DNA from: JAJXUB01 sp047974805
GTDB taxonomy: Bacteria > Actinomycetota > Actinomycetes > Actinomycetales > Dermatophilaceae
DNA length: 64,000 nucleotides
Direction: 5' to 3'
NCBI GenBank assembly: GCA_047974805.1
Contig: JBKECS010000006.1
Span: 7,279-71,278, forward strand
How positions within the stretch are numbered: position 1 is the stretch's first letter; every line of letters begins with the position of its first letter. Both the position numbers and the translations under genes were made by a program. The notes beneath the pieces are model-generated. The model was not told the origin of the DNA. It searched no databases and saw only the letters and a program-made list of their open reading frames with translations. This document shows, one piece after another, positions 51,837 to 60,767 of the stretch.

Positions 51837-54542
51837 TCAGCGCGTGTCGCTGCCGCCCTCGACGCTCGCTCGAGCCGCCTCGAGTCGGGCCACCGGCACC
51901 CGGAAGGGGCTACACGAGACGTAGTCCAACCCGGACGCATCGAAGAATCCGATGGAGTCCGGATCGCCGCCGTGCTCGCCGCACACCCCGGTCTTCAGGC
52001 CCGGCTTGGTGACTCGCCCCTCCCACGTGGCGATCTGGACGAGCCGCCCAACTCCCGTGGTGTCGATGCTCTCGAAGGGGTTCACACCGAAGATGCCCTT
52101 GTCTAGATAGCGGGAGAAGAACGCCGATTCCACGTCGTCCCGGCTGAAGCCCCACGTGGTTTGGGTGAGATCGTTGGTCCCGAACGAGAAGAAGTCCGCC
52201 ACCTCGGCAATGGAACCGGCGGTCAGAGCCGCCCGGGGCAGCTCGATCATTGTGCCGACGAGGTGATCCAGGTGGATGCTGTTGGCAACCCGGACCTCGT
52301 GCGCGGCCGCATCGATCTCCTGCTTGACGTCGATCAGTTCGCGCACGTCTCCGACCAGCGGCACCATGATCTCCGGATGCGGGTCCAGGCCACGGGCCTT
52401 GCAATCGGCCGCCGCCTCGAGGATCGCCTGGGACTGCATCCGGAACAGGCCGGGGATGGCGATGCCCAATCGAACGCCGCGCAACCCGAGCATCGGGTTC
52501 TGCTCATGCAGCCGCTGGACGGCGGCGAGCAGCTTGGTGTCCTCCTCGTCATGCTGCCCGCGAGCCTGGGCGACCGCTACCTTGACCGACAATTCCGTCA
52601 GGTCGGGCAAGAACTCGTGCAACGGCGGGTCGAGCAGCCGGACCGTCACCGGGAGTCCGTCCATTGCCTCGAGGATCTCGACGAAGTCGGCACGCTGCAA
52701 CGGCAGCAACTCCTCGAACACCTGCTGCCGAGTGGCCTCGTCCTCGGCGAGGATCAACCGCTCGACCAGCACCCGCCGATCGCCGAGGAACATGTGCTCG
52801 GTGCGGCATAGGCCGATCCCCTCGGCGCCGAAGCGGCGAGCTCGCGCGGCATCGGCGGCAGTATCGGCGTTCGTGCGCACCCGCATACGTCGGCGCTGGT
52901 CCGCGACCGTGAGGATCCGATGGACCGCCCCGACGATCTCCGGGGCATCCGGTGCCTCAGGGTCCAGCTGGCCCTCGAAGTAGCGAACAACAGTCGAGTC
53001 GGTGACCGGGACCTCACCGGCAAACACCTCTCCGGAGGTTCCGTCGATAGAGATGACGTCCCCTTGGCTGACCACCGTCCCGTCCGGGGTGGTGAACTGG
53101 CGAGCGCTGAGGTCGACCTCGAACGACTCCGCGCCGCAGACACAGGTGCGGCCCATGCCCCGGGCGACCACCGCAGCATGCGAGGTCTTGCCGCCGCGGC
53201 TGGTCAGGATGCCGCGAGCCGCCACCATGCCGTGCAGGTCATCCGGAGTGGTTTCGCGCCGGACGAGAATCACCGGTGTGCCCGTGGCTGCCAGCTCCAC
53301 GGCAGTGTCGGAGTCGAACACGGCCTGGCCGACGGCGGCCCCGGGCGAGGCGTTCATGCCGGTGCCGAGCCGGACCCAGTCACCGCCGGTGGCGAAGTGC
53401 GGGAACATGAGCTGGACCAGTTGCTGGCCGGTCACCCGCTTGAGCATCTCCTCTTCCGAGATGACCCCCTCCTCGGCCAGGGTCACCGCGATCCGGAAGG
53501 CCGCTTCCGCGGTCCGCTTGCCGACCCGGGTCTGCAACATCCACAGGGTGCCGCGTTCGATGGTGAACTCGATGTCGCACATGTCCCGGTAGTGCTCCTC
53601 TAGGCGGCGCATGATGTCCATCAGCCCGTCGTAGGAGGTCGCGTCCAGGTCGGCCAGGTCGGCCAGAGTCAATGTGTTCCGTATGCCGGCGACGACGTCT
53701 TCGCCCTGAGCGTTCGGTAGGTAGTCGCCGTACACCCCGCTAGCGCCGCTCGCGGGGTCACGGGTGAACGCCACCCCGGACCCGGACGTGGCGCCGAGAT
53801 TGCCGAACACCATCGCCTGGACATTGACCGCAGTGCCGAGATCGGCCGGAATGCGCTCCTGACGCCGGTAGAGGATCGCCCGGTCGGCGTTCCACGACCG
53901 GAACACCGCCTCCACCGCGGCGATGAGCTGCTGGCGGGGATCCTGAGGGAAGGGGGACCCCGTCTGGTCCGCGATGATCTGCTGAAAGCGCGCGGTGACC
54001 TCCCGCAGCGTGTCCGTGCTCAGATCGACGTCCGCCGCAGGCCGGCCGATCTCGGTCGTGCGGGCGGCCTTGGCTTCGTCCAAGACAGCCTCGAACAACT
54101 CGCCGTCGAGATCGAGGACGGTCTTGCCGAACATCTGCACCAGGCGGCGGTAGGAGTCCCAGGCAAACCGCTCATCGCTCGCAGCTGCTGCCAAGCCGGC
54201 CACCGACGCATCGTTGAGTCCGACGTTCAAGACGGTCTCCATCATGCCGGGCATGGAGAACTTCGCGCCGGAACGGACCGAAACCAGCAGCGGGTCGCTG
54301 GCCTGACCGAAGCCCCGTCCCATGGTCGCCTCGATTCCACGCACGTGGTGCTCGACCTCATCGAGCAGGCCGTCCGGAAGAGCGCCCTCGTTCAGGTATG
54401 CGCGGCAGGCGTCGGTGCTGATGGTGAATCCCGGGGGCACGGGAATGCCCATCCGGGTCATCTCGGCGAGGTTCGCACCCTTGCCGCCGAGGAGGTCGCG
54501 CTGTTCCATGGAACCGTCGCGGAAATCGAAGGCATACGCCAT
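51837..54542 (-). CDS. ppdK: Pyruvate, phosphate dikinase
   Basis: The 901-residue enzyme interconverts pyruvate, ATP and phosphate with PEP, AMP and pyrophosphate. It has an N-terminal ATP-grasp part (LLGGKGANLAEMTRMGIPVP), a swivelling phospho-His domain (SRGGKTSHAAVVARGMGRTC) and a C-terminal PEP/pyruvate TIM barrel (EGIGLCRTEHMFLGDRR, SFGTNDLTQTTWGFSRDD, catalytic Cys in GVCGEHGGDP). It is full length. GAGAGG lies upstream of ATG 54542. It converges on ssrA with a 19-base gap. Confidence 0.96.
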   Translation of the reverse strand: MAYAFDFRDGSMEQRDLLGGKGANLAEMTRMGIPVPPGFTISTDACRAYLNEGALPDGLLDEVEHHVRGIEATMGRGFGQASDPLLVSVRSGAKFSMPGMMETVLNVGLNDASVAGLAAAASDERFAWDSYRRLVQMFGKTVLDLDGELFEAVLDEAKAARTTEIGRPAADVDLSTDTLREVTARFQQIIADQTGSPFPQDPRQQLIAAVEAVFRSWNADRAILYRRQERIPADLGTAVNVQAMVFGNLGATSGSGVAFTRDPASGASGVYGDYLPNAQGEDVVAGIRNTLTLADLADLDATSYDGLMDIMRRLEEHYRDMCDIEFTIERGTLWMLQTRVGKRTAEAAFRIAVTLAEEGVISEEEMLKRVTGQQLVQLMFPHFATGGDWVRLGTGMNASPGAAVGQAVFDSDTAVELAATGTPVILVRRETTPDDLHGMVAARGILTSRGGKTSHAAVVARGMGRTCVCGAESFEVDLSARQFTTPDGTVVSQGDVISIDGTSGEVFAGEVPVTDSTVVRYFEGQLDPEAPDAPEIVGAVHRILTVADQRRRMRVRTNADTAADAARARRFGAEGIGLCRTEHMFLGDRRVLVERLILAEDEATRQQVFEELLPLQRADFVEILEAMDGLPVTVRLLDPPLHEFLPDLTELSVKVAVAQARGQHDEEDTKLLAAVQRLHEQNPMLGLRGVRLGIAIPGLFRMQSQAILEAAADCKARGLDPHPEIMVPLVGDVRELIDVKQEIDAAAHEVRVANSIHLDHLVGTMIELPRAALTAGSIAEVADFFSFGTNDLTQTTWGFSRDDVESAFFSRYLDKGIFGVNPFESIDTTGVGRLVQIATWEGRVTKPGLKTGVCGEHGGDPDSIGFFDASGLDYVSCSPFRVPVARLEAARASVEGGSDTR

Positions 54543-54703
54543 CTGCAGGGCCTCTCACCAGCCGCGCCGGCGCCTCCGGCGCTCTCTTCACCCTAGTCGC
54601 GCCCCCCGTCGGCCAAGCACCGGATGCCAGGACTGACACGGTGAGTTTTGCCATACCCCAGGGGGTGTGCCCGGGACAGGCTCGGGCGGCACCCCGGCGC
54701 TGG

Positions 54704-54709
54704 TAGACT
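54704..54709 (+). promoter_or_regulatory. -10 element of the DEAD-box helicase gene
   Basis: TAGACT predicts a transcript start near 54,716 and a 5' leader of about 120 bases before ATG 54835. Confidence 0.5.
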
Positions 54710-54742
54710 GGTGGATCTGCCCGCAGCACGCATACCCGCTCC

Positions 54743-54830
54743 TGATGAAGCGCGCTTCGGGATCGCAGCGCCCATCGTCGGGCGCTGATCGGGGCTCAGG
54801 TCCCCGTCCCCGACTCGCTTCATGAAGGAT
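54743..54830 (+). promoter_or_regulatory. Structured 5' leader of the DEAD-box helicase
   Basis: ATGAAGCG (54745-54752) pairs perfectly with CGCTTCAT (54816-54823), which ends next to the ribosome site GAAGGA (54824-54829). Inside lie a perfect 8-bp hairpin (CAGCGCCC 54766-54773 with GGGCGCTG 54780-54787) and CGGGG/CCCCG pairing (54790-54806). A competing local fold is GAAG-CGCG-CTTC (54747-54758). The arrangement suggests RNA-based control of translation. Confidence 0.5.
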
Positions 54831-54834
54831 TCGT

Positions 54835-56643
54835 ATGCCCAAGGCCACCTCCGGCACGCCCAAGAAGGCGCGATGGACCGCTGCCCAGAAAGCCGCGGCT
54901 CGACGCTCCAAGAAGAAGAACGCCCCCAACGGTAAGAAGGCCACTGAGTCTCGCGCATTCAGGGGTGGCGCGGGGATTGCCCCGGACAAGCCCCCGCGCA
55001 AACCCCACCACCGCGGCCAGGCGCGTCCGGAGGGCATGGCGGCCAAGCAGCACGGAGAGCGTGGCGAGCAGCCCCGCGAGGACCGGCGCCCGGAACGCCG
55101 TGAGGACCGACGCCCGGAACGCCGCGAGGACCGACGCCCAGAACGCCGTGCCCCGCGAGTTGCTGGTGGAACACACCACGCCGAGCGCCAGCGTCGCCTC
55201 GATGCGGACCTGGCGGCCTCATTCCAGCAGGACAGCGGTGACGAGTGGACCAAGTACACCTCGCGAGGGACCGCTGCCCCCGCCCAGGTCACCGCAGACA
55301 ACGGATTTGCTGCCCTCGGCGTGCCGGGTGAGCTTGTCGAGCGACTTGCCCGCGACGGCATCACCGAGCCGTTCCCCATCCAGGCGGCCGCCATCCCCGA
55401 CGCACTGGCCGGCCGCGACGTTCTCGGTCGTGGCCGGACCGGATCCGGCAAGACGTTCGCCTTCGGCCTGCCGCTGTTGGCACGCCTTGCCGGCGGCCGG
55501 GCGAACCCCCGAATGCCGCGCTCCTTGATCCTGGTCCCCACCCGCGAGTTGGCTATGCAGGTCACCGACGCTCTCGAGCCCTTGGTGCACGTCCTTCGAC
55601 TGCGCCATAAGCTCGTCGCCGGCGGATTGTCCTACGAACCGCAGATCTCCGCCCTCGCTCGAGGTGTTGATGTCCTGGTCGCAACGCCGGGACGGTTGTC
55701 CGATCTCCTTCAACGCGGTGCTGCCGACCTCTCGGAGGTGGAGGTCATCGTCCTGGACGAGGCCGACCACATGGCAGCGATGGGCTTCCTGGAGGACATG
55801 ACCGGCATCCTGGACCAGGTGCCGCCCGGGGGCCAACGGCTGCTGTTCTCGGCAACCCTGGACGCCGGTGTGGACGCCCTCGTCGAGCGGTACCTCACCG
55901 ATCCGGTCACCCATTCCACCGATGACGCGACCGCCGCGGTGGAGACGATGAGCCACCGCGCGTTCCTCGTCGATCCCCGGGACAAGAAGGCCGTGACGGC
56001 CCAGCTGGCCAACCGCAGCGGTCGCACCGTCGTGTTCGTCCGGACCAAACTCGGTGCCGACCGCGTGGCCCGTGAACTTCGGGATGCCGGCGTCCTCGCT
56101 GCCGCGCTTCACGGCGGGCTGACCCAAGGGGCCCGCAACCGGGTCCTCGGTGCCTTCCGCGCCGGCAAACTCCCCGTCCTCGTCGCCACCGACGTCGCAG
56201 CTCGGGGCATTCACGTCGACGATGTCAGCGTCGTGCTCCAGGTGGATCCACCCGCGGATCACAAGGACTACCTGCACCGGGCCGGGCGGACCGCCCGCGC
56301 CGGTGAGGAAGGCACCGTCATCACGTTGGCGCTGCCCCATCAACGGCGGGCCATCGAACGAATGTTTGCCGAGGCCGGTGTGGCCACGACGCCGCAGCGG
56401 GTCGCGCCCGGTGAGGCTCCCATCACCCAGGCGGGTGGCCGGGAAACGTCAGGGGTTCCGGTTCAGGAGTCGCAGTTCCGGGCGTTGGTGGAACCACCCT
56501 CCCGAGGCCGCCGACCTGGCCCCGCACGAGGCACCGCAGGCCGCGGTGGGGCGGGGGGCCGCTCCGGCCCGAACCGCTCGGGTCGCAGCGCCCGAAACTT
56601 CTCCGATCGACCACGGGAGCGCCGCGTCGGGCGTGACACCTGA
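54835..56643 (+). CDS. DEAD-box RNA helicase
   Basis: The 602-residue helicase has a basic, disordered N-terminal extension (about 1-130), a DEAD-box core and a Gly/Arg-rich C-terminal tail (RGTAGRGGAGGRSGPNRSGR). Motifs are GRGRTGSGKTF (I), PTRELAMQ (Ia), TPGRL (Ib), VLDEADHM (II), FSATL (III), TDVAARGIHVDDV (V) and HRAGRTAR (VI). Three perfect REDRRPER repeats lie in the N-terminal part. It probably unwinds structured RNA in ribosome assembly or cold adaptation. ATG 54835 has GAAGGA. Confidence 0.93.
   Translation: MPKATSGTPKKARWTAAQKAAARRSKKKNAPNGKKATESRAFRGGAGIAPDKPPRKPHHRGQARPEGMAAKQHGERGEQPREDRRPERREDRRPERREDRRPERRAPRVAGGTHHAERQRRLDADLAASFQQDSGDEWTKYTSRGTAAPAQVTADNGFAALGVPGELVERLARDGITEPFPIQAAAIPDALAGRDVLGRGRTGSGKTFAFGLPLLARLAGGRANPRMPRSLILVPTRELAMQVTDALEPLVHVLRLRHKLVAGGLSYEPQISALARGVDVLVATPGRLSDLLQRGAADLSEVEVIVLDEADHMAAMGFLEDMTGILDQVPPGGQRLLFSATLDAGVDALVERYLTDPVTHSTDDATAAVETMSHRAFLVDPRDKKAVTAQLANRSGRTVVFVRTKLGADRVARELRDAGVLAAALHGGLTQGARNRVLGAFRAGKLPVLVATDVAARGIHVDDVSVVLQVDPPADHKDYLHRAGRTARAGEEGTVITLALPHQRRAIERMFAEAGVATTPQRVAPGEAPITQAGGRETSGVPVQESQFRALVEPPSRGRRPGPARGTAGRGGAGGRSGPNRSGRSARNFSDRPRERRVGRDT
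55075..55146 (+). repeat. Three 24-bp in-frame repeats (REDRRPER)
   Basis: Three consecutive 24-base units differ by only a few bases and encode REDRRPER three times in the helicase N-terminal tail. Copy number may vary between strains. Confidence 0.85.
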
Positions 56644-56667
56644 TCGCTCGTGTGCGTCAATGGGTAG

Positions 56668-57255
56668 GTGAGTGAGCGCAGTGACGTCCGAGCTGGTGGT
56701 GGCACGCGCACCACGGGCCGGCTCTTGCTGGCCACGCCCAGAATCGACGAAGGGGTGTTCTTTCGGGCCGTCGTTCTCGTGCTGCAGCATGACGAGGACG
56801 GTGCTCAGGGCGTCGTGCTGAACCGTCCGCTCGACGCGGATGTCGACGCCGTGCTCCCGGGTTGGCAGATGCTCGCCTCCGCGCCAGGGACGGTCTTTCA
56901 CGGTGGACCGGTCCAGCTCGACACCGCGATCGGCCTGGTGTTCCTGCCGGGCTCGACCGAGCCGCCGGAAGGCATACGACGCTTGTTCGGTGCCATCGGG
57001 GTCGTGGACTTGGACAGTCAACCCGAGGTGTTGGTCGCGCAGGTCGCCCGGATGCGGGTGTTTGCCGGTTACGCGGGCTGGTCCAGCCAACAGCTGGAAA
57101 CCGAGATTGCCACCGGCAGCTGGTTCGTGCTCGACGCCGAGGCCGACGATGTCTTCACGGCCGACCCGCGGCAGCTGTGGTCGCACGTGTTGCGGCGCCA
57201 ATCCGGCAAGGTGGCCCTGCTGGCCACCCTGCCCGACGATCCCGAACTGAACTGA
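56668..57255 (+). CDS. YqgE/AlgH family protein
   Basis: The 195-residue protein belongs to the YqgE/AlgH (DUF179) family: GRLLLATPRIDEGVFFRAVV, LVLQHDEDGAQGVVLNRPL, VFHGGPVQ, and the C-terminal FAGYAGWSSQQLETEI and GSWFVLDA. The function is not settled; the fold suggests binding rather than catalysis. It starts 24 bases after the helicase gene and is followed closely by the DUF3039 gene, so the three may be co-transcribed. Confidence 0.9.
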   Translation: MSERSDVRAGGGTRTTGRLLLATPRIDEGVFFRAVVLVLQHDEDGAQGVVLNRPLDADVDAVLPGWQMLASAPGTVFHGGPVQLDTAIGLVFLPGSTEPPEGIRRLFGAIGVVDLDSQPEVLVAQVARMRVFAGYAGWSSQQLETEIATGSWFVLDAEADDVFTADPRQLWSHVLRRQSGKVALLATLPDDPELN

Positions 57256-57272
57256 GAACTACACTGGCGTTC

Positions 57273-57572
57273 ATGTCGTCGATCCCGTTGGATGACCCGA
57301 ATGCCCCCGACGCGCCTGGACCTCAGACGTCCACGGCAGTGCTGGAGCGCACCTCGACACAGCCCGAGGAACAGCTGGGTGAGCCGGGCGACCATGAGCG
57401 GTTTGCTCACTACGTCGACAAGAACAAGATGATGGAATCGGCGCTGTCCGGAGAGCCCGTGGTCGCGCTCTGCGGCAAGGTCTGGGTACCCGGGCGGGAC
57501 CCACAGAAGTTCCCGGTCTGTCCGACCTGCAAGGAAATCCTCGACGAGCTCTGGCCGCCCGAGGACCACTGA
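57273..57572 (+). CDS. DUF3039 protein
   Basis: The 99-residue protein has a disordered N-terminus and a conserved C-terminal part with GDHERFAHYVDKNKMMESAL, VVALCGKVWVPGRDP and PVCPTCKEILDELW. The two CxxC-type groups suggest a zinc site. DUF3039 proteins are small, actinobacterial and of unknown role, commonly found beside yqgE and a helicase. Confidence 0.88.
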   Translation: MSSIPLDDPNAPDAPGPQTSTAVLERTSTQPEEQLGEPGDHERFAHYVDKNKMMESALSGEPVVALCGKVWVPGRDPQKFPVCPTCKEILDELWPPEDH

Positions 57573-57631
57573 GGCAGTCGCCCGCCGGTCCCATCGGCGG
57601 GTCGCAACGCCAGCAGACGATCGTGCCCAAC

Positions 57632-57637
57632 TAGGGT
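57632..57637 (+). promoter_or_regulatory. -10 element of the SF2 helicase gene
   Basis: TAGGGT ends 10 bases before ATG 57648, so the transcript is leaderless or nearly so. Confidence 0.45.
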
Positions 57638-57647
57638 GGGCGGTCCC

Positions 57648-59426
57648 ATGCGTCCTTCTGCCTCGTCGTCACTGTCACCCGCCTTCCCCGAACGCGCCGC
57701 CTGGGGCACCGCCGAGAAGCTGCGCGCCTGGCAAGCAGACGCCGTGCGGCAATGCCTGGCCGGCTATCTCGACCATGGTGCGCGGGACTTCCTCGCCGTT
57801 GCCACCCCCGGCGCGGGCAAGACCACCTTTGCCCTAAGCGTGGCGACCGAGCTGATCTCCGTCGGGGCCATCAATGCCGTGACCGTGATCGCCCCGACCG
57901 AGCACCTGAAGACCCAATGGGCGGACGCGGCCAGCCGGGTCGGTATCCAGGTGGATCCGAAGTTCTCCAATGCGGCCGGGGTGACCAGCGCCGACTATCA
58001 CGGGGTTGCCCTGACCTACGCTCAGGTGGCCAGCCGGCCCGGCCTGCACCGCGACCGGACACGCGCCGGGAAAACCCTGGTCATCCTCGATGAGATCCAT
58101 CACGGTGGCGACGCCAAGAGCTGGGGGGAGGGCATCCGTGAGGCCTTCGAACCCGCCGCCTACCGGCTCGCCCTGACCGGCACCCCGTTTCGATCCGACA
58201 CCAACCCCATCCCGTTCGTCCGATACGAGTTGGACCATCAGGGCGTCATGCGATCCAGCTCGGACTTCAGCTACGGGTATGCCGATGCGTTGCGTGACGG
58301 CGTGGTCCGCCCAGTGCTGTTCCTCGCCTACGGGGGAGCCATGCGTTGGCGCACCCGGGCAGGGGATGAGGTCAGCGCCCGGCTCGGCGAACCCTTGACC
58401 AAGGACTTGACCGCGCAGGCTTGGCGAACCGCGTTGGATCCCAAGGGCGAATGGATCCCCTCGGTCCTCGCCGCGGCGGACAAACGACTCACCGAAGTCC
58501 GCCGGCACGTGCCCGATGCCGGCGGACTGGTCATCGCCTCCAACCAGAGCCAGGCACGGGCCTACGCGAAACAGCTGGCCATCCTCACCGGTGTCGACCC
58601 GAGCGTAGTGCTATCCGATGACGTGGGGGCCTCGGCACGGATCGAGGCCTTCGCCGCCGGCCAGTCCCGGTGGATGGTGGCCGTTCGGATGGTGTCTGAG
58701 GGCGTCGACGTGCCGCGGCTGGCGGTGGGGGTGTATGCCACTTCAGCCGCCACCCCGCTCTACTTCGCCCAAGCGATCGGCCGTTTCGTCCGTGCCCGCC
58801 GGCGCGGCGAGACCGCGAGCGTCTTTCTGCCCAACGTGCCACAGATCCTGGCGCTGGCGGCGGCGCTGGAGCAGGAGCGAGATCACGCCCTGGACCGGAG
58901 CGGCCGCGGCCACGAGGAGGAGTCGACCTGGTCCGAGGAGGCCGGCCTGTTGGCCGCAGCCTCGGCCAATGAGAGGGTCGCCGACGACCTGGCTGTGCCG
59001 GGATTTGAGGCGTTAGAGTCGGATGCGCACTTCGATCATGTCCTGTTCGATGCCCAACAATTCGGGCTGCACGCCAGCGCCGGGTCGGCCGAGGAGGAGG
59101 AGTACCTCGGGTTGCCTGGACTACTCGAACCGGATCAGGTCGCTACGGTGCTGAAGGAGCGTCAGCGCCAGCATGCCGCACGATCGGGATCAGGCAGTGG
59201 GGCCACGCAAGCCCCCACCGTCGGCCACCGCGCCTTGGCCGCCCAGCGAAAGGAACTCAACGCCCTGGTCGGCGCGTATGCCCGCAAGTCAGGAGCCGCG
59301 CACGCCCAGGTGCATCTCGACCTGCGCCGGGCGTGCGGCGGACCGGAATTGGCCTCGGCGACCACTGACCAGGTCAGTCACCGGATCAGCACCCTGCGCG
59401 CGTGGCTGGTCGGTCGGCGCCGCTGA
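57648..59426 (+). CDS. SF2 DEAD/DEAH-type helicase
   Basis: The 592-residue protein has an N-terminal Q-like segment (LRAWQADAVRQCLAGYL), Walker A (TPGAGKTTFALSVA), motif II (VILDEIHHGG, DEIH type), motif III (ALTGTPFRSD), and C-terminal motifs with VSEGVDVPRLAVGVYAT and QAIGRFVRARR. This is the type III restriction/XPB-like helicase group common in actinobacteria; no nuclease domain is visible. The tail (about 400-592) is family-specific and helical. The target nucleic acid is unknown. Confidence 0.88.
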   Translation: MRPSASSSLSPAFPERAAWGTAEKLRAWQADAVRQCLAGYLDHGARDFLAVATPGAGKTTFALSVATELISVGAINAVTVIAPTEHLKTQWADAASRVGIQVDPKFSNAAGVTSADYHGVALTYAQVASRPGLHRDRTRAGKTLVILDEIHHGGDAKSWGEGIREAFEPAAYRLALTGTPFRSDTNPIPFVRYELDHQGVMRSSSDFSYGYADALRDGVVRPVLFLAYGGAMRWRTRAGDEVSARLGEPLTKDLTAQAWRTALDPKGEWIPSVLAAADKRLTEVRRHVPDAGGLVIASNQSQARAYAKQLAILTGVDPSVVLSDDVGASARIEAFAAGQSRWMVAVRMVSEGVDVPRLAVGVYATSAATPLYFAQAIGRFVRARRRGETASVFLPNVPQILALAAALEQERDHALDRSGRGHEEESTWSEEAGLLAAASANERVADDLAVPGFEALESDAHFDHVLFDAQQFGLHASAGSAEEEEYLGLPGLLEPDQVATVLKERQRQHAARSGSGSGATQAPTVGHRALAAQRKELNALVGAYARKSGAAHAQVHLDLRRACGGPELASATTDQVSHRISTLRAWLVGRRR

Positions 59427-59436
59427 ATGAAGAAGA

Positions 59437-59784
59437 TCAGGAGCTAACCAGATCGATCCAGTCGGCTGGCACGCTGCCGACCGGCCCGGGAACGGGCTGG
59501 TCGGCCGGATGGCTCAAGGGTGGTTCTATGGGGGGCCCGTCGAAGGTTTGGCCGCTTCGGTAGTCGAAGAACCACGCCTCGTCCGGCTCATAGCTGCGCA
59601 TGATCGGATGCCCCGTCGCGTGGAAGTGAGCGGTCGCGTGACGCGACGGTGAACTGTCGCAGCAACCGATGTGTCCACACGCGGTGCACCGGCGCAGATG
59701 GAACCACCAGCCCCCCGACTCGGCGCATTCGACGCAACCGGGCCCGCTTGGGGGCACATTCGGGTCGATGTCAAGCACCTGCAT
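59437..59784 (-). CDS. UBP-type zinc finger protein
   Basis: The 115-residue protein has a UBP-type zinc finger: GCVECAESGGWWFHLRRCTA, CGHIGCCDSSPSRHATAHFH and HPIMRSYEP, with all the usual Cys/His ligands. In eukaryotes this finger binds the ubiquitin C-terminus; bacterial versions have unknown ligands. It is convergent with the helicase gene. Confidence 0.88.
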   Translation of the reverse strand: MQVLDIDPNVPPSGPGCVECAESGGWWFHLRRCTACGHIGCCDSSPSRHATAHFHATGHPIMRSYEPDEAWFFDYRSGQTFDGPPIEPPLSHPADQPVPGPVGSVPADWIDLVSS

Positions 59785-59896
59785 TTGGTCAGACTAACTC
59801 CGCTCCTGCACGCCCGCGCCGGGATGTGACGCGCGAGATGACCACCGTGTCCCAGGCGGTGACCGCCCCCGGCCGGGATCGTGAGATTCTGGTTCC

Positions 59897-60724
59897 ATGA
59901 CGACGCCGACCAACCCGGCGCGAGCGGGCTGGTATGACGATCCCGATCGCCCCGGCCAATTGCGCTACTTCGACGGAATCCTGTGGACCCAGCACGTGTC
60001 CGAGCCGGCACCGCGCAGGGTTGATGCGCCCGCCCAGGAGTCCGGCGTCGAAGCGACCGGGCCATCAGCAGCTGCCGGGCAAGAGGTGGCGCCTACCTCA
60101 ACGACCGGCTGGGATGATGGCGACCCCTCCCGCGGACGCCGTCGCTCACCGGGCTCCCCATCCTCCCCCGGGGAGGTCATCCCTGGCGTGACCAGCGCGG
60201 ACGGCGCTCGGTACGCCAGCTACGGAGCGCGCGTGGGGGCGTTTTTCCTCGACGGCCTGATCAAGGTCGTCCTCAACGTCCTCTTCGGTGGCTGGGCCTT
60301 CTATCTCGCCCTTCGCCACCAGATCGATGCCTATCTGGCCGCCGCCGGGCGGGGAGAGACACCACCGCCGCTTGATGTCACGCAGGCGAAGCTCGGGTGG
60401 CTGACGGTGTATGTCGTCATCGTCGCCACGATCGGGTTGATCTACAGCACCACCTTCTTGGCCCGCCGCGGCGCCACCCCCGGCAAGATCGCCGTCGGGA
60501 TCCGCGTGCGGGACGTGGCGACCGGGGACCGGCTCACGGTGACCGCGGCCGCCAAGCGCTACCTCATCTCCTATGCGACGACGCTTTCGAGCCCGCTCGG
60601 TGTGCTCGGCAGCGTCATGGTTGGGCTGTGGTGCTTGGACCACCTCCTGCCGTTGTTCGACGCCAATAGGCAGGCGTTGCACGACAAACTGGCCGGTTCC
60701 GAGGTCGTCACCGACCGGGGCTGA
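59897..60724 (+). CDS. RDD-family membrane protein with DUF2510 domain
   Basis: The 275-residue protein begins with a DUF2510 motif (AGWYDDPDRPGQLRYFDGIL, then WTQHV), then a disordered Pro/Ser/Gly linker, then an RDD domain with three to four membrane segments (ARVGAFFLDGLIKVVLNVLF; WLTVYVVIVATIGLIYSTTF; LGVLGSVMVGLWCLDHLLPL). Typical RDD segments RGATPGKIAVGIRVRD and ANRQALHDKLAGS are present. Some RDD proteins are ion exchangers; this one is unassigned. Confidence 0.87.
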   Translation: MTTPTNPARAGWYDDPDRPGQLRYFDGILWTQHVSEPAPRRVDAPAQESGVEATGPSAAAGQEVAPTSTTGWDDGDPSRGRRRSPGSPSSPGEVIPGVTSADGARYASYGARVGAFFLDGLIKVVLNVLFGGWAFYLALRHQIDAYLAAAGRGETPPPLDVTQAKLGWLTVYVVIVATIGLIYSTTFLARRGATPGKIAVGIRVRDVATGDRLTVTAAAKRYLISYATTLSSPLGVLGSVMVGLWCLDHLLPLFDANRQALHDKLAGSEVVTDRG

Positions 60725-60751
60725 CGGGGCCCGGTCGGGCATCGCGCTGCA

Positions 60752-60767
60752 CCCTGGTCGATCAGGG
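60752..60767. terminator. Hairpin at the RDD gene and kynU junction
   Basis: CCCTG (60752-60756) pairs with CAGGG (60763-60767) around a 6-base loop. It overlaps the kynU stop and separates convergent genes. Confidence 0.3.
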
